64,000 bases of DNA from Davidsoniella eucalypti. Taxonomy: Eukaryota; Ascomycota; Sordariomycetes; Microascales; Ceratocystidaceae. Of this stretch, positions 40,655-52,428 are shown piece by piece. The position numbers and the translations under genes are program-made. The notes beneath the pieces were generated by a model. That model ran no database searches, was not told the DNA's origin, and worked only from the letters and a program-made list of their open reading frames with translations. Location of the stretch: assembly GCA_004009845.1 (NCBI GenBank), contig RMBW01000047.1, positions 124,001 through 188,000 on the forward strand, given 5' to 3'. The number at the start of each line of letters is the position of its first letter. Position 1 is the first letter of the stretch.

Positions 40655-41570
40655 TTGGAATCCGATGAACTACTTGCATCTATCTCCTCTGGGCAGGTCC
40701 TTGCATTGTGGCCAGCCTTCCGACAGATGCCACAGTGCCGCGTGCTCGTTTTGCGCCGCTTCGGCGACCCCTCCCCCGCACCTTTGTCTCGTCCTTCCTG
40801 CTCAACAACGCCCTTTTCCACCAAAAGCTAGCTAGCTTCCTCACCGGTAAGAGGTCCCGAATCCTGTAATCGGGTTCTTTTGGCCCGACGGCGTTTCGAG
40901 AGGGCTTCGTTAGCCTCTCGAAGTGCCTTGACCTCACTGGCCAAAAGTGTAAGCTGGTGGTTAACAGCTACCGTAGCCTTGGCCAATTGGTCAACAGAGG
41001 CTAAAATCGGTGCTGGAGAGCTTCCTTGGTGCCTGGTCACTCGATCCTTGATGAGAGTCGACTGTGAAATGGCCTCCAAAGCCCGTCTCAGTCGATGTTG
41101 TAGAAATCGCAGTCCTAGATAGCGTACTTCGCACGCATGTTGATGACCAAACGGAACCACGCATCCAACACATAGAGATCTTCTTGCAAGGTCCTTTGGT
41201 AGTCGTAAACGCGAGAGAAATGCGTACGGAGCTCTAGTCGTCATGCAACAAAGCGGTCAGTCCAGTTCTTTCCGACGCATTTAAGGCCGCGTATCCCGAG
41301 CAAACGATTAGCCATATCTTTCACGTCAACCCTCCGGGGGGAAAACCCTCTTGCATCTAGCTGGAGGATATATTGAACAATCGACTCCTCTTCACTCGGG
41401 GTCAAGATCGGCAAGCCGTGGGTTCTATCGGCATCAAAGGCTCTTCCAGATATTCTGTACTGGAGCGTCGTTCATAGGACATCGAATAGCTTTACGAGCT
41501 TTCAAATACTCAATCGCGGTGTCGTTCGATTTGCCTCGATCGCAAGAATGATTTAAGACTTGAGGAGAAA
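40655..41570 (-). pseudogene. Fot1/pogo-type DNA transposase with DDE core deleted
   Basis: The N-terminal part on the minus strand reads RGKSNDTAIEYLKARKA, PILTPSEEESIVQYILQLDA, RGFSPRRVDVKDMANRLLG and VGKNWTDRFVA, then LRTHFSRVYDYQRTLQEDLY and CDFYNID. This is the pogo HTH and CENP-B-type DNA-binding region up to the start of the DDE domain (Y-N-x-D-E-T-G). It then passes to the C-terminal tail: LIKDRVTRHQGSSPAPILAS, LTLLASEVKALREANEALSK, RRRAKRTRLQDS and a CCHC knuckle CGICRKAGHNARTC. The DDE catalytic core, which should lie between, is missing. Stops and frameshifts are present. Terminal inverted repeats were not identified. Confidence 0.8.
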
Positions 41571-41699
41571 GTTTGGCATCGTAAGTGCGTAAGTAAACTC
41601 GTCTTGAAGTTGGAGTGGTGGTGGTGGGGAAAAGTGGCCCTGGAAGTGGTGCGGCCCGTGAAGTGGTGAAGTACGTTATATGTATATGCCTGCCCAACT

Positions 41700-42046
41700 T
41701 TAACGACCTGACAGTTCGACACCACTACGAACCACACCGACCAGAGCACCAGTTTGGATTTGTTCATTCGCACCTCCAGCAATGCGATATTCAACCTCTA
41801 CCAGGCCATCTAGCCATTGGATCATAGCCTCAGGCTTAACATCGAGTTTAGTGAAGTCCTCACCAAGCGCCGTGACAATGTCCGCTAGAGCCAAACCCTG
41901 TGCAACCTTGATGGCGTTGATTGTGTTTAAGCATGTTGTGACATCAGAAGTACCCAGCAGGAATATCGGCCATCTCGCGGATCGCGTTCGGTGGCGGCGC
42001 AGCGATACATGTAATATGTAAACCAGATGAAGCTATTCCGTAGTCT
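41700..42046 (-). pseudogene. Replication factor C small-subunit (Rfc3/Rfc5-like) C-terminal fragment
   Basis: On the minus strand: GLHITCIAAPPPNAIREMAD, then after a 1-nt shift near 41967 LLGTSDVTTCLNTINAIK, VAQGLALADIVTALGEDF, MIQWLDGLVEVEYRIAGGA and IQTGALVGVVRSG, stopping at 41700-41702. The LALADIV...WLDGL..(I/V)E(W/Y)R(L/I)..GG...IQ...LVGVV pattern is the collar domain of RFC clamp-loader subunits. The AAA+ ATPase part is absent upstream. It is probably a stranded duplicate fragment rather than the cell's functional copy. Confidence 0.55.
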
Positions 42047-42266
42047 TGATTCTTGCTTTTTCGGTATGTGGGAGCACAAACATGACAAGCCAGGCAAAAT
42101 CTCACTTATCAAGATACCAAAATGGAGCAATTGCAACAACAGAGCTAGTGACCATGACGCGTGGAATCGTACAGCGCCATGCAACTAGATGCTTGTCCAA
42201 TCCAATAGGCCGCCAGATGGGCCTCCAAATAGTATGTAGTGTGGGTATCTGAATCAAGGGAAAACA

Positions 42267-42659
42267 TCAAGTCATGGCACTCACATTCATCAACTCTAGT
42301 TCGCTCTGTCGGGGAAATGAGCGGGTCAGTGGTGTCCTACATTGTTGGACAAGCGTAGGTAGCGAGTCTAAAGACATTAGCTCGCTAGCTTGCAATCTCT
42401 CCCCGGTATCGCGGTTGATGCATTCCGCGACCGAGCCATCTAGCTCAAGCCCAGCTATGGGATGTATGGCAAAACTCATTCTGTGTCCATAGCGCGCAGC
42501 TAGTTCGTCAACTCGGACTCTCGATAGCTCTGTAGCTTCAGTCTGTTGGGACGGCAGATGTGCTATCAAGACCCGAGAGTCAGTGTCGATAAACTCAGCT
42601 ATGCCTGCATCAGAAACCCATACCCGAGGCATCGCCGTTGTCGTCGTTGTTGACTCCAC
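42267..42659 (-). CDS. Hypothetical protein, possibly partial
   Basis: A 130-codon frame starting MESTTTTTAMPRVWVSDAG, with ELSRVRVDELAARYGHRM and LQASELMSLDSLPTLVQQ. The composition looks coding (acidic/amphipathic, balanced). Near the 3' end AATGTGAGTGCC could be a splice donor, with TTGATTCAG 36 nt further as a possible acceptor, but that would be an unusually short intron. No known domain is recognised. It lies between the RFC-like fragment and the ABCC gene on the same strand. Confidence 0.35.
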   Translation of the reverse strand: MESTTTTTAMPRVWVSDAGIAEFIDTDSRVLIAHLPSQQTEATELSRVRVDELAARYGHRMSFAIHPIAGLELDGSVAECINRDTGERLQASELMSLDSLPTLVQQCRTPLTRSFPRQSELELMNVSAMT

Positions 42660-42933
42660 TGCTTAGTTGTTGCCATTGCTTGTAGAAGAGGGCGTTTCTG
42701 AGTTGTGAACATCGACCTGCTAAATAGCCCGTATTGCTTTGGCAGTACGCTGGGTGAATTTTGAAACCCAATATCTACTATTAATCCTATCTAGTTGCTA
42801 TCTATTGGTTAAATAAAGCTCGGATAAAACCGAGCTGATAAAATGACATGATATACTAGTTTATGAACTAGATAAAACAAATTTTATAGTATCAGTATGA
42901 TACATGTTCAATATATACGAAAATAGCTTATTT

Positions 42934-45900
42934 TCAACGAGGAACGCCGGCATATAGTAGCCTTCCATGGTCAAGGATTACCGAGAAATCGGCATCTTTG
43001 ACAGCTTCTACACGATGAGCAATTGTGAAGACAGTGCTCTGCTTCAACTCCTGCCGTAAAACCTCTTGAATGTAGTATGCCGTCTCCATGTCGATAGAGG
43101 CCGTAGCCTCATCCAAAATAACGATGGGACTGCGACGTAAGACAGCGCGGCCAAGACCAATCAGTTGTCTTTGACCTTGGCTTAGGTTCTTGCCACCACC
43201 ATCAACGGTAGAGGCTAGTGAAAATTCACCAGAGCCGCGCATAACGCGGCCAAGAACGGCCGCGCATTCCTCGTCTGTATACTCGCGGGCAGGATCAAGA
43301 TTCTCGCGTAAAGTACCGGGGAATAACACGGGATCTTGCGCCACAAAAGTGATACGTCTCCGTAAGGCATGTTTGTCGATACGGGCAAGATCCACGTCAC
43401 CGACCCAGATAGAGCCGGGTGGTCGAGTAACAGCCTCGGACTCAGAAATAGTGGTGTCGACAAGTGTGCTTTGGTCTTCGGGCTCGTTGTCAGAGTATGG
43501 TTCTGTGGTGTCGAGTGAAGTTTCTGGTGATAATGTAGCTAGCAGAGCGAGAGCTAGAGTGCTTTTGCCAGAGCCAGTGCGGCCAGTGACAGCAACAGTC
43601 GAGCCTGCGGGAATCCGCATGGTGATGTTCTTTAGACTAGGATCTAGGTGAGGTGCATATCTTAGTGTCACATTGTCAAAGACAACATCATCGGTCGTAG
43701 CAGGCCAATTAACTGGCGGCTCAAGGTCTCCCTTGGGTTCTTGGTCAAGATCTAGCAACTCAATCACACGCTCAACTGAAACAAACTTCATTTGAAGTTC
43801 GCCGTACCGGCGGCACAGGATATGTGTGGTGCCGACAAAGTTAGAGGCAGCAGCCAAGACGAAGCCGACGGTTCCAGAACCATGTGCGCCCAATACAGCC
43901 ACTAACGTGAGAGCAAACACAGCAAAGGCCGATAGCGAGTCAAAGCGACTTTGAAGCCAGGCTTGCAGACTCCAGTAGAAGTGGTCCATTTGCTGGAAGG
44001 CATCGGTTGTGCGGATATTTGCATCCCGGAAATGGCTTTGAGCATGGAAGGCACGAACAGTGGTAAGGCCTTCCACAAGCGTGCCGAAGTTGCTCATAAG
44101 AGGCGACAAGGAGACCATTTCGAGACGACGAAGTGACTGCGATGTTGGTAGGAAGCGATAGAAAAAGTATATGAAGATGGCGGTCATGGAGACAGCCAGG
44201 GCTAGGAATGCGGGAGCCGTGGTACCAATGACCATCATAGATGAGGTCCATGTGACGCAGTGCCACACAACATAGAAGATCTCGGTGGCCACAGAACCGT
44301 CGATAGCACTCATGTCTGAAGTAACACGATTCATCAGACGACCAACAGGTGTGACATCTAGATAACGGAAAGTCGACGTGGAGATGCGGTGGATGGCATC
44401 GATGAAGATGGTGCGTCCAGCATAGTACGATAGTGCAATAAGAAGCATATCCGGAACCCACTGGGTGATGATTAGGATGATAGACAGGATCGCAAACCAA
44501 AACAACCATGGCCGCACATCATCATCGGGAGATGGCAGATCAAAGTATCGGTCAAACAGAGTTTTGGCATTAGGAATTGACCGCAGCTCGACCATTGTTG
44601 TCTGAAATATGCTGGACAGTTCGGCCGTCATGTTTCCGCTCCCCGTGTCAATAGTTGTCTTATATCCCTCACCCCAGAGCTTAAGGAAATAGTAGTAGGC
44701 GACGTTGCAGCCACGATACGCCATGAAACCACCAATGATAGCTGCCCACCAGTAAAGACCGCCAGCCTTGATAAACCGCCAGTAGACTGAGGCAACAACA
44801 GATCCGTGCGAGCGGTGTTCTTCTTCAACGAACTTGTCTGGAATCGCGTCCTTGAATTGATCCGAGCCGTCGTCTGCCTTGACGATGGTGCTGGAGGCCG
44901 ATGAAGAAGATGGCGATGTGCCACTAGAGGAGGAAACACTGGAAGCAGTGGCTTCAATACCAATTTCCGGGGTTTCTTTAATAGATAACTGAACGACATG
45001 GCCGTCGGTGACCTCTAGTTCCTGTAGAGCATAGGGTGCCACGAGTTCTACGCGATGCGTCACACAAATGACTGTACGGCCTGCCATGAGGTTTGTAGCT
45101 TGGAACAGTTTATGCATGATGCTCTCTGCCGTGTGATGGTCAAGAGCAGCCAGTGGGTCATCTAGAAACAGGATCCGAGCTCGGCTATAGACTGCCCGTG
45201 CCAATGCCACACGCGCCTTCTGACCACCAGACAAGCCGATACCGTTTTCACCAATGGCCGACAAATCTCCAGCTTTAAAAGCAGCCAAGTCAGGCATTAG
45301 GCAGCAGGCATCAAGGACTTGACGATAGCGCTTATCGTCCATGGGGGAACAGAACAGGATGTTATCGCGGATAGTCATGCTTTGCAACCAGGGTGTCTGG
45401 GCACAGTAAGCAGTCATCTCGTTGGGTATCGAAACTGCTCCTTTGCTACGATCAAGTTCGCCTAGTACTGCGTGAAGTAGGGCACTCTTACCGCTACCGA
45501 CCTTGCCATAGACTGCCGTGAGGCCGGTAGAGCAGGAAATAGAAACATCCACAAGGACGTTTTTATCGATAGTGCCGGGCCATGAGAAAGACGCATCTTT
45601 GATATAGACAACGGCAGGTGCCGTGATATCGACGGGCAAGACGGCTGTGTTGAGGTCTTCGCGATTCGGCTCCGCCATGAAATTCTCGATACGGTCCATA
45701 GCTACGGCGGCATTGAGCATGGTAGTGATGAGGTCAGGAAGCTGTCTTAGACTTGCCTGGAGAATGGTGAACAGACTCAGGGCTGGGAACGCCAGATCAA
45801 CGGTCAGCTTATGGCCGCCAACCACAGTGTAGGCCCAAAACGCAACAACGGGAAAGAGATAGGCGGCAGCACGGTTTGTCATGGTAATCAAACGAGTCAA

Positions 45901-47650
45901 GAGACTGGTCCAGACACGGAAACGTAGTTCCTTTTCACGGACGTCTAGGATATGTGCTAGCCAGCTATCTTGCCAATCGTACCAGCGCAGATGGCGAAGA
46001 GACTCGATGAACTGAGAGACGAGCTGTAGTTTCGAGTCGCTGATGCCACGGCGGACATGCTCCCATGAATAAATAGTCTTGAGAAGCATGCCATTGACAA
46101 GCTGTGCGGCGATCAAAACAAAGATTCCGACAAGAGATGCCGGGCCTAGTAGATTCCAGATGAGAACTGTTGACATGATGAGGTCAACAGGGAAAGAAAT
46201 AAGGCGTGGGAACTCCCAGAACCGCTGCGAGATCTCATAAGCATCGTTGCGCATAAGATTCAGGATCTTGCCCGTCGATGCCGGGCCGCTCTTTTCCTTC
46301 TTTTTCTGCTCACGTTCATCGTCGCTAGCAGTTGCATCGCCACTCTGACCCTCGATCTTTCGACCGGGGAAAGTGAAAGCCTTGCGGTTCAAAGTCTTTT
46401 CGTAAATCATTGTGATCATCTCGCCACGGGACCGTTCATACGCACGTCTGCTGAACCATAGCGAAAAAAGCTCTGACTGGGCACAGATCAGGTTTGTCAC
46501 AAAGATAAGGACCGAATATACAAGAGCAGCTCTAAGGTCGCCAGTATCTTGATCGGTGTAATCAGTGGAAACACCCGACTTAGCACCAAGGGAACGAAGG
46601 AGAAGCTTGAGAAAAAGGACCGTCAAAAACGACGAGCCAGACTCTACAAAAGCTAGAATTGTCGTGACGACCAAGTCCGGCGCATTAGCCTTTATCAGAC
46701 GTACGACAACACTTCCCGACATGTCAGCAAAGCACGAGTGCAGTCTACTGTGTTGGAACTCGTATGGCAGCTGCCAGACGTCCTGGGCATCGAGCTGACG
46801 CTGAGAACCAATAGCAATGAGTGGGTTCATCCAGCGCACGCTCATCCACTGCCATAGCGTCATTTTGTCTTCGGGACTACGAAGATCGGCGCAAGGCAAA
46901 GAGCCAGGAACCGAGATTTCCTGAGAACCAGCAGCCCATCTTGGTCGTAGGGGAAGCTGTAGCATATAAACTACCATAAGCACGGGAGAAAATAGGGTGG
47001 CTAGCCAGCTGTAGAAGATAGCCTGGCTATGATAGAGATAAGGCGTTCCAAGCAGAATAGCAATCTGCGTACATATGAGAAAAGACTGGATGATTAGCGG
47101 GCCTTGGGGTAGTGAAGCACCGGGAGAAAGCGTCAAGGCCAGTATAAGGGTGATGGCCTAGATAGAGTTAGCTAATTGTACAATACCGAATAACAGATAA
47201 CAAAGGTGATTTTTTTATAGCGTACCAGTGGGAGAATTGCTGTTCCGAAGATGATCGACTTGAGATGGATATGCAGATAGGTAGAGATGCCACAGCCCAA
47301 GAGTGATAAGGCCACGAGAGCGATCTTAGGGTTGTTGAAGATTCTATCGCAGCTAGTAGCTGGTTGACTCCAGGCTACGGAGAGTTCGTCATCACGTTGA
47401 AATTCTTCAGCGGCAAAGATACGCAACCATATTGGACGTTTCTTCCAGGCTTTAGCGAGCAAAAGACCAGTAATGACAACAGATACAGAGACTATACTAG
47501 GAGTGACAGAGAGGATAGGAAGACACTCTTCCGTAAAGGCTGCCTTGCCAGGATTCTAAAACAGAAAATCAGCAACAAACTCGGGTTTTATAAAGGCGTA
47601 GAGAGCGGCGTTCTTACCCAAACCTGATGCAAGCATCGTGAGATTTCCAT
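42934..47650 (-). CDS. ABCC (MRP-type) full-length ABC transporter
   Basis: Three exons: 47650-47618 (MEISRCLHQVW), 47555-47226 and 47157-42934, total 1,528 residues. The introns of 62 and 68 bp have donors GTAAGA and GTACGC and a GCTAAC branch in the second; both splices keep frame. Architecture: N-terminal TMD0-like helices, TMD1, NBD1, an acidic Ser-rich linker, TMD2, NBD2. NBD1: Walker A GKVGSGKSAL (about residue 677), signature LSGGQ (763), Walker B LFLDDPLAALD (785), with Asp in place of the catalytic Glu as is normal for MRPs. NBD2: Walker A GRTGSGKSTL (1317), signature LSQGQ (1446), Walker B VILDEATASID (1468). It probably exports conjugated or xenobiotic compounds or loads them into the vacuole; the substrate is unknown. 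Confidence 0.92.
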
Positions 47651-49839
47651 GGTGGAGAAGACTTGACAGCAGGAATTCCGGCCTGTGCGTCGTATATATG
47701 TTCAGCTGTTTGGTATGATCGGATAAAGAAGAAGCAAAGAAAGTAAAAGAGAGTCTCCCTCTGGGCAACCGAAGAAATACGGATAGAGCAACGAGGTTAC
47801 ATGTATAACTAATGCTAACAATGACAGACCGATTATTCACATCGGCATGAGGTAGAAAATCAAGCCCCAAAAAGAAAGAGGCGTCGGGGCCTTGGGGGGC
47901 CCTGTACAATATGCGGAAGCGTAGTTGCAAACTGCAGGTCGGAGATGCAGGAGAAGGGGAAATAGAAGACGAAATGGCTGGCTTGAAGCCTAGCTGCAGC
48001 TCGTCTGGGCGTTTTCAGTAGGAAGCTGGCGTATTAGTCGGTCAAAGAAAGATGAAGGCTTCATATGCTCACCTGACGTTTACCGGCACAGATAAGAGGA
48101 AAAAGAAAGAAAGAAAGGGAAAGAAATATACAGTGTATATATGGATATATGAAGCACTTATCGCATCGAAAAATATGCAATATGTCGCACATTTGTCGCC
48201 CACCGCTCTTCAAGCCGCAGTTGCGAATTTCTACGTTTTGAGCCTCTTTTCTTTAGGCCGGCTCGATAAAGAAATAGAAAACAATGCGGTTGTGATGATG
48301 CTGGAATCTGAGAATCTAATTCTAGTGCTTTGTGCAAAATCTCCAAATTAAGGCAGAGCGACAAGAAAGACAATTACCAATCTTTTCAAACGCGCTGTTG
48401 GGTTATTTCATGACAATGTTTTCTAAACTTTAACTAACTACCAAGCTTAGTTTGTACATAGTTTTGAATTTCTTCTCTTTTTGGTAGTTAGTGAGGTTTC
48501 GCCTTCGATTCAGTGGGGCCCAGTAACAAGTTGTTCCCCACTACAGGAAGTTTCCTACCAATCCTCCAAGACCGGCCGGCATCTAATTAGGATCAGAAAT
48601 TAATAATTGATAGCCGAGTCATACCAATTCTGCCTTCATTTATCCTGTTATTTACTCCACTACTTTGTAATTATCTCTCAGCTTATAAGGAATCGGAGGC
48701 TTTGAAAGATTATCTATCGAAAGCTGTAACATTAGACTTGGCTTTTAGTGGATCCTCGACGCTGCCGTGGCATTTTCTCTAGCTTTTTGACTTGATCTGT
48801 CGAAAAGTTATACGCTAGAAAAAATACAAATGTAGTGCCGATGCCGACGATGCGTTGATCTTGTCATTTTTTCCTTTCTCTCTATACTTTATATCTATTT
48901 TATACTGCTTAGTACGTAATTATCTGCAATTCCCTCGTGGCCATGTTGCATGGTTGGCTCCTGTTCCTGAGAATTATCTTTAATTTGTTCCAGTGTAAAA
49001 TAACTATAGTTAACTAGTTACTATCAAATGATTAAATGGGTCTTGGATTTGCAGTGCATGGAACATCCGATATAGTTGAGAGAAACTTCACGATATTTTT
49101 CCTTGCCTCTTTGAGTTATACAAAGCAAGATTTGCAAGATATGGCTCAGACTAACTGTACTAACAATAGCGATCGATACCCATATACCATGTTATTATCA
49201 CTATGTGTCTGAAAAAATAAAGAAAGAAAAACCCTTGGTTCATGCTTAAATTGGCTTTGTTTTATTCATTGCAGCTTGTTTTGAGTCGCTACTTGTGGTT
49301 AAGGTGTGGAGATGAGGTCGTGAAGCCAGAACTAGGCTATACATAAAATTGGTCATGACAATCAAGATATAAAATGATGGAGGGTTATGGTCCCGCAACC
49401 CCAAACAGTCAAGAATCAATAGGATACTACAGAGATAGTAGTGGACAAAGATAGAAAAAGACAGATGGAAACCTGGTATAATCGTAGAAGAAACAAGAAG
49501 AGAAACACGGACAGTCGGCTTGAGGTCCAGTGTGTGTATATGTTGGGTAGATATAGAGGATAGTGTAGTTATCCTTCAACCAGTGAACAGTGATAACCAG
49601 GCGTTTCCAAAATATATAAGCCAATATGTTAAAAAGCTTGATGGTATAATAATAATAATAGTAAAAACATAAATAGCCTGCCGTGGAAAGAGAAGAAACG
49701 CCGCGCTTAAAATTATGTCAATCATAGAGCCCCGGAATAATAGGTACTCTCTAGGAGAATGCCGCTGTACAAAGAAAAGAAAAAGGTGTGATTTTTGGTT
49801 TCACGTTGTCCAATGTGCTCATCACTTTAGGGGTAGGTT
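47651..49839. promoter_or_regulatory. Upstream region of the ABCC gene and 3' flank of palH
   Basis: About 2.2 kb, AT-rich, with no supported gene. The first few hundred bases are GC-richer and pyrimidine/purine-biased, consistent with promoter and leader. An ATAATAATAATA run lies near 49647. Short frames (for example 47556-47930 minus) overlap the ABCC first exon in other frames. Confidence 0.4.
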
Positions 49840-52428
49840 CTAGTAGTAGTGGTGTGTATCGGTTGAACCGCCTCTGGCAGATGGAACGTCTTGTGAAGAA
49901 CCAATACCGCCATCGTCAAACTCAACACGTGGATGTACGCCGGGCCACATTGGCGGCGCACCAGGTCTGAGCGCTGGGGCGGATGTGCTACTTGAAGCCA
50001 TGCCGCCAGCAACAGATGATGACGTGGTACCACCATAAACCGATGTTGATGTTGGCCTACTGCTACCACTCTCCAAATAGGATTGTATATGTGGCATGCG
50101 CTTGGCCGAGCCTACGATGCCAGTGCTAGGTGGACTACCACTACCGCTGCCACTACCGCTGCCGCTCAATGATCGCTCAAGCCTAGGGGTAACACTATAG
50201 CGTAAAATAGCTGGTGGTGAAGAAACACCACTAGCCGCAGAAGATGATTGTGGCGGTGCATAAACCGGCGCATCAGGCTGTTCAATGCCAAGAATAGGAC
50301 TGCAGCCTTGCAACGCCGGCATCACAGCGTGGCCATTTGTGGCTGGCGAATTTTGCAAGTCTTGTTCCTGCTCGTGAGCCTGCTCTTCATGGAGCTGCTG
50401 CAAAGCTGCGCCGGGGCGCTGGGGAGCTGGGATCTCGTACTCTGGGAGTTCCTCCATGCCGTTCTGTGGTTTGAAGCGATCGCGCAGCTTTTCGGCTTGA
50501 ACAGCAGCGAACTGGTCAAAGCGAGCACGTATATCCCAACGGCCGACATCGTCGTGACCAGAGTGTGCTGGGCTTTCTAAAGCAGTTGCGTCGCCACTGC
50601 TGGCGCCGGATAATAATTGGACGCTACGGTCTTGGGTAGAGCTACGCGTCAGTATTGGCGTAGCCATGTTGGCGATGGCGGCGATCGGGCGCCACCGATG
50701 CCGAGAGCTTTCGTGTGAAAACTCAGAGTTGTTGGCCTCAATGTCGATAGTTGGGTTTGATTGTACATCAGATGTGGCGTTTGTGTTTGTGATGTTGTAG
50801 GTAGTAGAGTTGGGGTTGGTGATAGTGCGCACAATAGCGTTGATAGGTATAGGAGCGATAGGTGGTGAAGCCGAACGATTGTGGTCATATGCCGTCCATT
50901 GGCTTCTAGAAGGGCTAGTTCCTCGTGAGATAACTACATTCTCGGTGACACGCTGCATAGGTGTTTCGGAGACAGCAGGCCGACGCACTGCATACATAGT
51001 GCTTGCTGCGCTAGTCGTGTCTGTTCTACTGATAGGTGTAACAGCAGGAGGTGGTCTAGCAGGCCATTGCGTCTCGCCTGGTGCTAGATCACGGCGTGGA
51101 GGTGCTGGGACAGTGGTAATAGGCGGCTCACCATGGCGGCGGCCAAAGCGTCTGATACGGCGCTGCTGCTTTACAGCTGATGACCAGGCCTTGTGGCGGC
51201 GACTTGTGGTAGTAGAAATGCGCTTTTCGCTAGATTCGTCGTCGCTACCGTCGTTGCGTTTGCGCCGGAAAACGGAGCTCGAGTTGTCGAGAATCTCATC
51301 ACCATCAAAGACTTCACGACCAAGAATACCGTCCTTCTTTTCCTCACGCTCTAATGCTTCGATGCGCTCAACCCATTCCCAGACGACAACACTAGCGGCG
51401 GCAGCTCCAACCCAGCGGACATAGTCACCCCACCCAGTGAACTCGGGGTTGACTATGTCCATGATGAAAAAGACTACCGGTATTAGAATCGAGGTCAGGG
51501 ACATAATGGCCATCAAGATCATGTTCTTCATGAATGGGTGGTAGAAGGAATACCGCTTCTTCATGATGGCGTAGTAAATAACCCAGGCGGCATACAAAAG
51601 CCCCAGAGAGAGCTGAAACAGGTAACTCAGGGCTGGGATAGCGTCGACAAAAGTACGAAGGTGTGAGCCTGAGGAAGAGCTCTTGTACTTGAAGCTGTCA
51701 AGTGCGCTGAAGATAACATCGAGAATAATCAAGGCGAAGGCGGTCCACTTGATGATGACCTTCTCTCGATGACGCGGAAATAAACGGATGAGAGTTTGGG
51801 CTTGGGCAAGCCATAAGAAAGTGTCAGATATAAGGCGGATGACTTTGAGTTCGGTGCCATCAAGGACTTCGAATTGTAGCTGCTTAGTGTTAAGAGTGCC
51901 CACGCTATATTGGCGCTGAGCAACGTCGAATGTGCTGCTAGAGGCAATGGTGAGAGAAATTGCAACTGATATAGCGGCTACCTTCTGAAGCCATGGACGG
52001 CCACCAATGCTAACGCCGCTTGGCGAGCCAGACGTGAAGCCACCACGGCGGCCGAGATATACTACGCCGCCGTCGAGAAAGGAGCGAGGGGTAATAAAAA
52101 GCATAATGACGAGCATGTAAGCCGTGACAGTGGTGGCGGCCAGCGCGTACATAACGGGAAACTTGGAAGCGTAGAACGGGTCGTTCATGTCAGAGCTCGA
52201 TGTGACCACTGATGAATCGACGGTCGACCGCGGCATGAGAGGCAGCACTTCGGATGTGCGTTGCACTATAGAAGCGCACGGTGGAATGTACATTGCGGCG
52301 CGCTCAAGACGGCCGATGATTTCGCCGTTAAGGTACGAGAGCAGGCCGTTTTCGAGCAATATTGGTTTTGAGCAGTCGATGGTTGCAGCTGTAGCCTCAC
52401 GGAGGCCTACTAGATTTATTGCAACCAT
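49840..52428 (-). CDS. palH: PalH/Rim21 alkaline pH sensor, 7-transmembrane
   Basis: An 862-residue single-exon frame starting MVAINLVGLREATAATIDC. Seven hydrophobic segments lie between about residues 90 and 360, including FPVMYALAATTVTAYMLVIM, VIIKWTAFALIILDVIFSAL and MILMAIMSLTSILIPVVFFI. The last is followed by the PalH hallmark FTGWGDYVRW (about 330), WEWVERIEALE, and KDGILGREVFDGDE just after the last helix. The long cytosolic tail is Ser/Pro-rich, as needed for arrestin-like PalF binding and ubiquitin signalling. PalH senses ambient alkaline pH at the plasma membrane and starts the Pal/Rim cascade that activates PacC. The length is at the upper end for the family. Identification is strong. 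Confidence 0.9.
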   Translation of the reverse strand: MVAINLVGLREATAATIDCSKPILLENGLLSYLNGEIIGRLERAAMYIPPCASIVQRTSEVLPLMPRSTVDSSVVTSSSDMNDPFYASKFPVMYALAATTVTAYMLVIMLFITPRSFLDGGVVYLGRRGGFTSGSPSGVSIGGRPWLQKVAAISVAISLTIASSSTFDVAQRQYSVGTLNTKQLQFEVLDGTELKVIRLISDTFLWLAQAQTLIRLFPRHREKVIIKWTAFALIILDVIFSALDSFKYKSSSSGSHLRTFVDAIPALSYLFQLSLGLLYAAWVIYYAIMKKRYSFYHPFMKNMILMAIMSLTSILIPVVFFIMDIVNPEFTGWGDYVRWVGAAAASVVVWEWVERIEALEREEKKDGILGREVFDGDEILDNSSSVFRRKRNDGSDDESSEKRISTTTSRRHKAWSSAVKQQRRIRRFGRRHGEPPITTVPAPPRRDLAPGETQWPARPPPAVTPISRTDTTSAASTMYAVRRPAVSETPMQRVTENVVISRGTSPSRSQWTAYDHNRSASPPIAPIPINAIVRTITNPNSTTYNITNTNATSDVQSNPTIDIEANNSEFSHESSRHRWRPIAAIANMATPILTRSSTQDRSVQLLSGASSGDATALESPAHSGHDDVGRWDIRARFDQFAAVQAEKLRDRFKPQNGMEELPEYEIPAPQRPGAALQQLHEEQAHEQEQDLQNSPATNGHAVMPALQGCSPILGIEQPDAPVYAPPQSSSAASGVSSPPAILRYSVTPRLERSLSGSGSGSGSGSPPSTGIVGSAKRMPHIQSYLESGSSRPTSTSVYGGTTSSSVAGGMASSSTSAPALRPGAPPMWPGVHPRVEFDDGGIGSSQDVPSARGGSTDTHHYY

